A stretch of DNA of 19,447 nt, taken from contig CAJVPJ010000666.1 in NCBI GenBank assembly GCA_910592205.1, forward strand, positions 1 through 19,447. The letters run 5' to 3'. The stretch is from Paraglomus occultum (Eukaryota > Glomeromycota > Glomeromycetes > Paraglomerales > Paraglomeraceae). The notes beneath the pieces were generated by a model that ran no database searches, was not told the origin of the DNA, and saw only the letters and a program-made list of their open reading frames with translations. Positions 8,697 through 17,719 of this stretch are shown piece by piece. Position 1 is the stretch's first letter, and each line of letters begins with the position of its first letter. Both the position numbers and the translations under genes were made by a program.

Positions 8697-11600
8697 TTAA
8701 AGTCTTCTAGACGAAAGCCATTGATTGGCATTAAAGAACTGCGAGGCAAAATCCAAAGAAATAGAGTCGGTCGCTCTCAGTTGCTTCAATGCAACGATCA
8801 GCTGTTCAAATGAAAACCATAAATTAGGAAATCAACCAATCGACGCCATGACACTTTCCGCCGCAACCTAACCGCTTCCAACAGTATCTGTGATGCTTCT
8901 TACCTCATCCCAAAATGCAAAACCATTTATCAGGTCAGCCTTTACATCAGTGCACGCCGTAAAGATGCTTTGAATCTTCCATAATGCTTCCGATATATTC
9001 GTATGCGACGCCTTGCCCTCATTCAATTTGGACAGCGATATAGTTTGTTCGAGGTATGTCTTAGTTATTATACCCATAGCCGTATTCACGTCTGTCAGGA
9101 AAGGTAGGCTGCCAACACAAAACGCGATGCATATCATGCATTAGCCATATTGTCAATGCTTCCATTCACACTTATTGATATCACTGACCTCAGAGCAATC
9201 TCCAAATAGTCCCCGCGATCTTTACGCCGGTCAGAATTAAGGAATAGTGACAATGTTAGCATCTCACACAGATTGCGCAATGAGCGGTTCAGGGCCTTGA
9301 TAAAACTATTAAAAGCCAAAAGTTCTCTACTTAAAGGCCCTGCCCATGCGGTGCCCTGTACGTGAAATAAATATATTAGCATGTTAATAGGTATATTTAA
9401 TGTTTAAACGCAATATAATATTATTCTCACGCGATGCTTGCTTTAAACGTTGCGGGCATTAAACTCAGTGTCCTAGAAATCAAAAGTATATGTCTTTTTT
9501 CTTCATCTACGGTAGAGAAATCAATGTAATGGGAATTAATTGAATATTTAAGAGTCTATTATGAATTATATCCCAATTCAAATATCAGTACATTACCATT
9601 GCCAACAACTGGCCCGCCAAAGTACGGTCGACTGAACGTGTTAGCATTCAGATAACCAAATCTAATCAATTCCAAAGCAGAAAATAATTGTTCTTGATGT
9701 GATGCTGATCCTGGTTTTGCCGAGTCGAGGGCTTTTCGAAAAGCGACACCCCAGTATGTTTGGGTGTGTGATTGAGTGAGGAAGCTAGAGAAAAAAAATA
9801 AGCCATATTATATACCCATATAAAGTTACAAATAATAAACGCTATGATATATAAAAGTTACTTTACCCTCTCAATTGCAATAATCCCCATATAACGTTCG
9901 CTAGTATTTCATCCTTACTAATAATAGATTTGTCATTATTTTTAGGCATTATTGTTTTCGCTGCCTGCTCCTCCGTTGCAGTTGCCCTTAGACAAAAGGC
10001 AATATCAATCGTAGAAGTCTATACAGTAAAAAGAAGAAAAAAACAAACACGCGTAGTTTGTATCACCCATATATGACACGATCCATACTACCATAATCGA
10101 CACGTTAAATCTCCAACAACTTGCTCACTACCTTTTGTGCTTTCCTCTCTTCTTCCAATCCGCCTTCCAATACATTCCAAGTACTCAATGTATCGTGGAC
10201 GCTAGGTACCATGTTGTGTTGCAATGGATGATCGTTAGACGGTTCATACCAATATATGCTAACCACTTTTCTCGACTGATAAAACTGATGCAATGGCTGA
10301 GTAAGTAAACTCATTGCTTGTGTGCGCAGTTGGAGTAGATGGTTAAGAAATTGTTTATATTCTTGCGTTTCACCATTGCACAGTGGAGGATTTTCGATCA
10401 ACACCCCCGATATCAGCGTATTGATAACCTGAAAAGTTGGTTGGAAGAAAACAGCATGAGAAACAGAAGCTCGACGATGTAACGGACGCATTACATAACG
10501 CCCTGTACCTGTGGAGACATCAATCCTTTAGACAAATAATAATATATTTCGTCGGGCAACCTGTATCCAATAAATTCATGTATGTCACTGGGCGCATTGT
10601 CAACGTTCAGTGGTTCGACCTTTCCCTCATCTGTCAACACTAGATGATATTTAATAGCACATCTAGTACGACAGAAGAGATCCATATAATTCATCTTTAC
10701 TACCAAAGAATGTTCAGCGTAACTTTGTACAGCATTAAAGCCGTGTTTATATTGTTTGATAAGATCGTGAACATTCTTGAACGCGAAACCGCCTATGTCC
10801 GTGTTAAGTGGTGGGAATGTATTACAATACTCAAAGCCCGCCAAAATGCAGACGTCGAGGAATTGTTCATCCGTGATTTGGAGATCTGCAAGTATGTTTT
10901 TCTTACTAAGATATGAATAGGTGCCTTTCTATGAACAACAGTAGAGTAATTAGTTGGAGAATTCAAGGGCAGGAAGCGACGAATGCGAACGAGAGAAATT
11001 TCATTGGTAGTCTACGCGAACCTCCAAATCTAACCCAACGATTACTTTTTCTACATCATACATTAACAGTTCATTGCCGCCGTAGATTGCATGAAAATAG
11101 CTTTTCGGGTGCCGTTCTAGATAGACGAGCTGTACGGAAAAATCTTTGGTTAGCATTAGGCAGCATAAATATGGCACTGTTACAAATTGGAAAATAAATA
11201 AAAAGGTCTATAATAAATATCATGATATCGTATACTGGTAAAAAGAAACCCTTTACCTGTCCCCACGCAGAATATGGGGCTCGCATGAATTCCACATCGT
11301 TTTCTTTCAATATACTAAATACAAAATACAACAAATCTGGCTGATTGACAGATCCCGAGGCCGACCATCCGCTGTATGCCTGTTCTATTTTGCCCTTTTC
11401 ATACGCATCCCAAGCTTGAGCTCTCTTGGCTGGCCTGGTATCCTCACCAGAAAAAGGTTTATCTTTACGAATCACGTTTAATCCATTAAATACAAAGAAT
11501 GGCTGTATCCCATATGATCTACACACAATGGAGAACAAATATTCGTAAGTTGACTGTTGTAAACAATCGAAAATCAAATCGACCACCCTTACGATATCAA

Positions 11601-11992
11601 TTCAAAAAAAATCATCTTTTATTTACTTTATTGCCTCCAATTCTCTTTCTATCGCACTTTTCAAACCTATAGGAACACCACCAAGTGCAGCAGTAACCGA
11701 GTCTTTCCCAAGCGACTGTATAATTTTACGCAACCAGTGAACACCTTCTATGCCAAGTCTAACATCCTTCAGGGAAGTAAGTGACGCAGTTTGAATGAGA
11801 TGACGCTCTGCCGTAAAAACTTGTGAAAGAAACAATTCCCAGGTGTTAGATCATAAAGGTTGGAGGGTTTCAGGTAAAGGTCGATACACATTAAGCATAA
11901 TGAATGGGGCAAAAGGCGATCTTTATGAATCATTGGAATAAATAGTGACCGTCTGCAAGAATTCTATACCTACTTTCAAAGTGACGTATCAT
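8697..11992 (-). CDS. MKT1: MKT1 post-transcriptional regulator (XPG-like), 726 aa, 12 exons
   Basis: Exons in coding order: 11992-11974, 11819-11627, 11518-11257, 11129-11022, 10928-10509, 10428-10132, 10018-9867, 9784-9597, 9506-9442, 9355-9189, 9108-8904, 8801-8697. The sum is 2181 nt and every junction keeps frame. The start is MIRHFEI, matching the family's short N-terminal helix. An XPG-N-like region (RLGIEGVHWLRK, residues 27-38; PFFVFNGL, 77-84) and an XPG-I-like region (~150-195, YGGNELLMYD) are followed by the MKT1_N and MKT1_C regions; late landmarks are GPLSRELLAFNSF and the C-terminal FWDEL. Yeast Mkt1 works with Pbp1 on polysomes to control translation and stability of selected mRNAs. 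An Asn (N82) sits where active XPG/FEN1 nucleases have a catalytic Asp, so nuclease activity is unlikely. Uncertain junctions: the exon ending at 11022 could end at 11016, the one ending at 10132 could end at 10129, and the 9442/9355 intron appears to be GC-AG. Length is near the family norm. Confidence 0.93.
9356..9441 (-). other. Probable GC-AG intron in MKT1
   Basis: The only frame-keeping junction between ...LMPATFK and GTAWAGPLSRELL uses donor GCAAGC after codon AAA and acceptor GTACAG. The nearby GT donor GTGAGA (9425-9430) leaves 2 extra bases and shifts frame. GC-AG introns are a known minor class. Confidence 0.6.
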
Positions 11993-12153
11993 AATTCGTA
12001 TTGTTAAAAAGAAAAAGAAAAAGGCATTCACAGCAATCGCGGAGAAAACTATTTGACACACTGTGATTGGCTGATTTTTTCATGGATAAAAAATCAAAAA
12101 GACGACAATTACGACAATTACGACAATTACACACTGGCCCCAATTTCGTCAAC
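11993..12153. promoter_or_regulatory. Shared divergent promoter of MKT1 and OST3
   Basis: Only 161 bp separate the two start codons, so both promoters and 5' leaders must share or overlap this DNA. It holds an ATTGG (reverse CCAAT) box at 12066-12070, a T-rich run, and three perfect copies of ACGACAATT (12102-12128). An ATG at 12082 is in frame with OST3. Confidence 0.65.
12102..12128 (+). repeat. Three perfect 9-bp tandem repeats ahead of OST3
   Basis: ACGACAATT occurs three times in a row, ending 25 bp before the chosen OST3 start. If translation began at the upstream in-frame ATG (12082), these would read as an RQLRQLRQL stretch. Otherwise they are 5' leader sequence. Confidence 0.9.
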
Positions 12154-13465
12154 ATGATCACTCGGCGATTTGTACTGGCGTGCCTAATTTTATACTGTCT
12201 GTTCATATCCACTACGTTTGCAGCAAAACCTTCATTAGAAGTCAAAGTCGCAAAATTAAATGATGCTTCAAAGAAAAACGGCATTGTTGATCTGGATTCG
12301 AATTTGTTCGATGAATTTGTCGCTAAACCAAGGAACTACTCTTTTGTAGTCCTCTTGACTGCTATGGATTCTCGACTCAACTGCATTCCATGCAGGTGAA
12401 TGAGATACAGTTTGTAAAATACAACGAAATGATTGATATTAACAAGCAGTTTTGCGTGTACTTGCAGGGAATTTGATCCGGAATTTCGTTTGGTTGCAAA
12501 GACGTGGAAACAAATTGGGAACCCGGTCGACCGTGTTTATTTTGGATTATTAGACTTTATTAATGGCAAAGAAATATTCAATAAGGTATTCGTTGCTGTT
12601 TGTCTGTTTCATGCCTCGTATTATGTCACCAAGTGTTTAATATCCATGTTCCAGTTAAAACAAACCAGTGCGCCTTCGTTGTGGTATTATGCTCCGACCG
12701 AAGGACCATTTGCTAAACAAGTTACCGAACCCGACAAATATGACTTTGGCCGCAAAGGCTTTGGAGCTGAGCCGTTCGCTTCGTTCGTGTCTGCGCATCT
12801 TGGCACGCCCATTCCGATTACCCGACCCCCAAATTATTTCCTGATGGCTGTTTACGGATTGTTATTCACGGGCTTGTTGGCCTTTTTAAAGATGGTTTAT
12901 CCAATGATACAAAAGTTTATTTGGAACCGAAACGTGTGGGCAGCGTTGTCACTGGTGATTATCTTGATGATGACATCGGGACATATGTGGAATCAGATTC
13001 GCACTCCGCCATATGTAATATCGCAGCATGGACGGGTCAGTTATGTCGCGTCTGGATTTCAGAGTCAATTCGGATTGGAAAGTCAAATAGTGGCAGTCAT
13101 GTGTATGTATATGAACAAATATCTGATTAATTTACAGTTTTTTTTATAAAAGCCGACTGATTAATTTTATTCTTATTCAATGTATGGAATGGTCTATCTT
13201 GCGTCCATGCAGATGGCGTCTGCGCACTGTCAACGATAGCATTGATCACGTCTGTGCCAAAGTTGAATGATCCGATTAAACAACGATTTGGTATATATGT
13301 GAGTATAGTATGTCTTTCATTCTCGAAATTTATTTTGACTTGGTCTAAATTTTTTTTACTCAAATTGAACAGTTATGGACCGGCATTCTTGTCGCAATGT
13401 TTAGTTTAGTTTTCGCTCTCTTTAGAGTTAAGCAGCCTGGATACCCGTTCAGACTGTTTATATAG
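12154..13465 (+). CDS. OST3: Oligosaccharyltransferase subunit Ost3/Ost6, 328 aa, 5 exons
   Basis: Exons 12154-12395, 12468-12585, 12655-13102, 13213-13298 and 13373-13465 sum to 987 nt. All introns are GT-AG, 69-110 bp, and keep frame. Residues 1-24 form a signal peptide (MITRRF then a hydrophobic run to AA). A luminal thioredoxin-like domain follows, with the redox pair C77-I-P-C80. Four membrane segments lie at about 181-203, 214-230, 262-285 and 299-316. The protein ends RVKQPGYPFRLFI; a Gly-Tyr-Pro-Phe near the C terminus is typical of the family. In yeast and in the animal homologues TUSC3/MAGT1, this subunit forms transient disulfides with substrates so that the ER complex can glycosylate them. 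The start at 12154 puts the signal peptide first and has A at -3; the upstream in-frame ATG at 12082 has a poorer context. Ost3 and Ost6 cannot be told apart from this sequence. Confidence 0.95.
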
Positions 13466-13467
13466 AT

Positions 13468-13473
13468 AATAAA
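13468..13473 (+). terminator. Candidate poly(A) signal of OST3
   Basis: AATAAA begins 3 bases after the OST3 stop codon. It is unusually close, so cleavage would leave a very short 3' UTR if it is used. The convergent PIG-P gene ends at 13599, which leaves 133 bp for both 3' ends. Confidence 0.4.
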
Positions 13474-13598
13474 GGGTTTGTAAAAAACAATATTTGTCCG
13501 TCACACAGGTCAAGGCTCAAGACTAGATGCACCCCCAACTAGCAATTTGTGTGCCAGTGGAGTTTTTGAAATGAGTATTGGCAATACTCTCAATTAAT

Positions 13599-14469
13599 TT
13601 ATGGGTCTTCGTCTTCGTCTTCATCCCATGGCCCTCGCAAGTCTTGGTAAAGACACGCATTTACGACTCCAATTGGAATGTCGTGTAAACCAGGCACAAA
13701 GTCATCGGTTATTCCAGACAATCTGGATAGGCTCTGGCCAACGTTTGCATAGTCATCTAATAATAAAGCATTAGGTCCGAAGCGTAATAACAGCAATTAA
13801 GCATTCCACAGACCAAAATACCTGTTATTGTGTTGAACGAATCGATTGGCGCAGTATTCATTAGATTAATAGAAAAAAATACAGCGTATATAAATGCGAT
13901 CAAAACCAATGTCCACACAGGCCATGCTATAGCCCAATAACTGTGGTGAGGAAATTACGTTAGAGAATGGTTAACGATTAGTGCATAAAATGTTGGCTAA
14001 TCATACTCAACGTACCGGTTAGGAAAATATGAAATGCCCAAGGAAATTAAAGTTTCATCAGGCAAATATGCCCATAATAAATAAATAACTACACAGAATT
14101 GGGAGGTTCAATCCATCATTCGTCAACAGTTCAAGTAAAATCACGAACGTGTGTACGCACCAAACGCAATAAACGAAGTCAAGTACAGCGTAAATCCGTA
14201 ATATTCATAGGTAGGTGTTTTGGTCAAGGTAGTCGGGGATTCATCAGTTTGATCCAAATTCGATACATTAAAGCTCTTATCCGCAGGTGGACGTGAAGAC
14301 TCGGGAGACGCCCTCACTTTAGCATTAAGGAAGCTGTTATGCGATACTGCCCTGGCGTTGATGTTATAAAGAAATACCCAAGTGGGCAGTGGTAAATAAA
14401 AACTTGATAATGTATTGATCGATATACCGTAACAGAATACTACCCGATCGGGCGTGATGGTCTTGACAT
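13599..14469 (-). CDS. PIGP: PIG-P (GPI19), GPI-GlcNAc transferase subunit, 188 aa, 5 exons
   Basis: Exons in coding order 14469-14444, 14351-14161, 14088-14016, 13940-13822 and 13756-13599 sum to 567 nt, with four GT-AG introns of 65-92 bp in frame. Residues 1-56 are a polar, Ser-rich cytosolic lead. The PIG-P domain starts at about residue 57 (YEYYGFTLYLTSFIAF), with a first membrane segment at ~58-79, the YFPNRYW motif at ~92-99 and a second membrane segment at ~99-124. It continues with the conserved NTAPIDSFNTITDDYA, then a PG..DIPI..VN stretch. PIG-P is a small subunit of the ER complex that moves GlcNAc from UDP-GlcNAc to phosphatidylinositol, the first step of GPI-anchor synthesis. 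The protein ends in the acidic tail DEDEDEDP, encoded by a GAAGAC repeat. It lies tail-to-tail with OST3. Confidence 0.95.
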
Positions 14470-14685
14470 TTTGTGGCCGACTTGTCAGAAGAATTGCTTA
14501 TGACACCTGTCAAAAAGACTGGAAAGACATTCTTCACGTGACTCTGGATATTTTGGTGATACTATTTAATATTATGGAGGATATCGAAATCACAAAGACG
14601 GAATGGTGTTACAGTACAACGCATCTCTTCCGACATGCAGTAAAGTTAATTCGTGCAAAATATTTGTAATTGAATACCAAATACA

Positions 14686-14776
14686 CAGTCAAACCCCGTA
14701 TAAAGCTACCTCGGTTATAAAAATCATCGTAATCCGGATCTAGTTGTGAGAAATTATATCATCCTTTAATCCGAGG
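14686..14776. mobile_element. Possible decayed pogo/Tigger-like transposon end
   Basis: CAGTCAAACCCCGTATAAAG (14686-14705) has the CAGT start and CCCCG-TATAA style seen at termini of pogo/Tigger-type DNA transposons. It is followed by CCTCGGTTATAAA (14709-14721) and, inverted, CTTTAATCCGAGG (14764-14776). No matching opposite terminus and no transposase were seen, so this may be a remnant or coincidence. Confidence 0.25.
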
Positions 14777-15302
14777 TCTCATCAGTTGATAAAGCGGATA
14801 ACAATCATGAACCAACAAAAGCGAAAGACCACTCTTACTATTGCACAGCATAACTATTTCATAGCAAAATACACATCATTAGTGTGTGTCGAATAATGAT
14901 CCGCAAAACGAGAGAAATGTCTATATCAATATGCGCGCAAATTGGATAGATTACCCTGCTGGCGAGAATAAAGTTTGGTGAGCGTACGAATTTTTATATA
15001 ATTAATAAAGATCTCGTTAACATTGGTAGTACTGAACTGTTCACACAGTCAACGAATAAAAATTCACGCATAGACAAAAAGTCTGTTACGTCGCGGTTTA
15101 CCAGCAAAGTATGACAGTTACTAAAATCCGCACGTCAAATTGCAGAATCGGATGACTAGACGCTTAACAAACTCGTTTATTTAGAACAGTTCTTGTCATT
15201 ATTGAGTAGATATTTCAAATTATTATCGAATCGTTTGGAAATTATGATTTGAAAGAGACCGTGATATGCAATAGATCGCATGTTAATATTAAGAAAACAC
15301 AT

Positions 15303-15308
15303 TTTATT
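15303..15308 (-). terminator. Candidate poly(A) signal of MscL
   Basis: AATAAA on the minus strand, 101 bases beyond the MscL stop codon. Plausible by distance only. Confidence 0.4.
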
Positions 15309-15409
15309 AGCTTCTATATAAGAGTAATGTAAAAATTAACGAGCGTAGTAAAAAAAAAAGGTAAATAGCTGATGTGTTCAATGAAGGCTTACCTTTAATC
15401 TTTTATATC

Positions 15410-16476
15410 TCAAACTTCGGCCATCGGCTCAACTTCTTCACATGATATTTCCGGGTAAGAGCGTTTTTTTTTAGCTTGTATTTCCTCGTTTAGCCAAGTC
15501 GTGCAGAAGCTGCATCTAATAGCTAACGCGGGAATTTTTTTACAGCAATAATGACACATCATATCTTTTTTTGCGTCTTCACTTTCCTTTTTGAATGTCA
15601 TTACATTAATCACTAATAATTGAAACACGGTTAAATATCAACATGCATCATGGTTGATAAGTTATGTACAAGACATTTTGTATTACTTACATCTGACGAA
15701 TATGTATACGAACAAGCTGATGATGAAGAAATTAACAACTTGTTGAAGAAAATTGCCATAGTTTAGAGTCACGCTGCCGGCAGCCTAGAAACAATATGAA
15801 TCATAATTAATAAAAAGCAGAATGTATGATATTGCTTATCAACAAATAAATATTAACCGCTGCAAGATCCCTAGTTGTAAAATTTCTTTGACCATCTGGA
15901 GCTGCCCTTATTACAACAAACTCTTCCGTCAATTGCGATCCTACACGTGGTTTTGGTCAAAAACAAATAAAATGGTCAATTTTCCGTGAATACAATCATG
16001 TCGAACTTACAACACACAATACGCTTAGCAAGTTACTCACCAGCCGCAAGACCAATTACGGGTGCTAACATATCATTCACCCTGTCAAAGCATAATTGAT
16101 GAGTATTATGATCGGCGTTTGCACGTCACTCAACTGCTATTAAAATGAGCTCATATTTATACCGACTACAGCTCGCCATTAATGGCTTTCTTTTTAACCG
16201 AATTACTCATCAATTCGTAACTTACATGCTGTTGACAATGGACGAAAATGCTGCGCCTATAACCACACCCACAGCGAGATCAACCACATTTCCTCTATTA
16301 ACAAATTCTTGATAATTGGCAATTATTCCCTTCACCTCTTTTACACCGTGTTGGATGTTTTTGTTTACGGCAAAATCCCCAAGTTTGACATGTGGAAGTC
16401 CGCGAGAACGTGGTGGATACGCCTTATGTGAGGTTGGTGTTAAGGGATAAGAATTGGAGGTCATATCTTCAGACAT
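15410..16476 (-). CDS. mscL: Large-conductance mechanosensitive channel MscL with zinc-ribbon-like tail, 223 aa, 5 exons
   Basis: Exons in coding order 16476-16226, 16081-16041, 15940-15858, 15784-15691 and 15612-15410 sum to 672 nt and all junctions keep frame. Residues 1-40 are a polar N-terminal extension. Residues ~57-98 hold the MscL signature ([20 protein letters not shown]) and first membrane segment, nearly identical in style to bacterial MscL. A periplasmic-loop equivalent follows (~99-130), then [11 protein letters not shown] and the second membrane segment (~138-161). The tail has CHYC (C176, C179) and CSFC (C190, C193), a two-pair metal-binding pattern. MscL opens under membrane tension to release solutes during osmotic downshock. 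Bacterial MscL is ~136 residues, so the extra length is the two extensions. Donor GTTAAT at 15852-15857 is off-consensus but is the only one that keeps frame. Membrane location in this cell is not evident from the sequence. Confidence 0.92.
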
Positions 16477-17382
16477 TTTGAGAATGAAAAGGCTGCGGGC
16501 GGAAAACAGGTACGGACGAGGTGGAGGTGATTATGATAAAGAATGACAAGATTTGCACTAGGCGTCGGGTTTTACGACCCTTCTAGAGTCAATATTCGCA
16601 AAGGGAGAAAATAAACCCAGAGAGACAATTTTATCGTCAAAGATATAACTGCTGTTCGGAAAGAGAACAAAGCAGTGAAGGACAGTCGTTTGGTTATTTT
16701 AGCTATGGCATCCGAATAAATAAAGGAATCAATTATCGTCACGGAGATACCTAATCTGCTCAATGTGCCGATTAGATTAATGCATGACTGCAGCCAAGCA
16801 AACAATGAAATTTGGAGAAACACCCTTCGATTTGCAGTTATAATAAAGAATACCTATTGGATGCCATAATCATTATGACAAACTTGCGAACAAACAAACA
16901 ATTCAATGTGGACAAGCTACAAGATTAGAGCCGTTATAAAGAGTAACGTTTTCTCTTTACGGGTTGATGTCTTTATTAAAAAAGTGAGACTCGTTTCTGG
17001 TTTTGAAATCTGAAACCGCTGGGACATCCCGGGATATCGCATTTAATGAAACACTGTATATCCCTGTGTAAATTAAATATCGTTACGATCCATCGACGTA
17101 GCCGACTTTGTTGATCTATTGCCGAAATCTTAGTTTATCGAACTTTTTTTTTTTTTACTATAACAACGGCCTAGAAATGTGTGACCGCCCGACTACAACC
17201 GCAAAAATGACTTTACAATTAGTTAACATGCTTTCTTCCATATAATGTTCGATTTTTGCATAACCCGCCCATAGCTTATTATTATTATTCATTTGCAATC
17301 ATTTACCATACATCATCAGTTCTGAAACTGAACAATATGTTGGCTTGTATCTCCCATTATATTCGTAAATCATAATTTGATG
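16477..17382. other. Region upstream of MscL without a supported gene
   Basis: The first part must carry the MscL promoter and 5' leader. An 83-codon minus frame (16572-16823) is hydrophobic but matches nothing I know. A plus-strand stretch near 16624-16721 reads VRKENKAVKDSRLVILAMAS before a stop that overlaps AATAAA; it is too short and unsupported to call. A poly-T run lies near 17144-17157. Confidence 0.4.
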
Positions 17383-17719
17383 TCATTCATTTGTATTGTC
17401 TATCAGATAACCCGCAGTGCATTTGATGGCACGTATAAGCGTTGTAGCTGTCCTTCCACTAACCAATCCACTCACGCAGTGGAAAAAAAAAAGGTTTAGT
17501 TTCTTCGCATGGCCCAAAATGCCACTTTTTGTAAAAAAATTCTGTGCAGAATCCAAAAAAATATTGATATTCTCAAGATACGGTGGCGGACCTGCCATAA
17601 ATAGGATATCGCGCAATGATACGTTGATCGATCATGTGTGTAGTCAGTGTACTGAAAGCCGTGTTGAATTTGGGAGTCTTGTGCTCGTCATAATGGCACA
17701 GGGATTTAAATTTCATTGA
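17383..17719. other. Segment open on both strands, origin unknown
   Basis: Frames at 17383-17616 (minus, 77 codons) and 17417-17719 (plus, 100 codons) overlap in less AT-biased DNA. The minus frame reads FFFHCVSGLVSGRTATTLIR near its end and the plus frame reads EFGSLVLVIMAQGFKFH. Neither belongs to a family I recognise. Homopolymer A/T runs inside could mark frameshifts in a decayed repeat-derived reading frame. Confidence 0.25.

Larger units (their letters stand above)
14470..15409. other. Intergenic region between PIG-P and MscL
   Basis: The 940 bp between the MscL 3' end and the PIG-P 5' end should hold the PIG-P promoter and the MscL 3' UTR. An open frame at 14454-14669 on the plus strand runs antisense into PIG-P exon 1 and looks like nothing known. 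The only structured item is a possible transposon end near 14686-14776. The rest is AT-rich without recognisable content. Confidence 0.5.

Noticed and set aside
10886-10890. Acceptor-like CTTGCAG inside the MKT1 reading frame
   Set aside because: Reading straight through gives YSYLSKKNILADLQITDEQF, which fits the MKT1 family; using this acceptor would delete that conserved stretch.
10644-11197. Plus-strand open frames of 90-94 codons
   Set aside because: They lie antisense to MKT1 exons and introns that match the family in detail.
11880-11900. ATG giving MLNVYRPLPETLQPL as an MKT1 start
   Set aside because: A stop follows and no GT donor lies close enough to splice it to the next exon, while MIRHFE upstream joins in frame.
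14454-14669. 71-codon plus-strand open frame
   Set aside because: It begins antisense to PIG-P exon 1 and has no family resemblance.
16489-16721. Two-exon small gene (about 40 residues) starting MKRLRAENR
   Set aside because: Frame can be kept with a 107-bp intron, but its start would be only 12 bases from the divergent MscL start, its acceptor is weak, and no family is recognisable.
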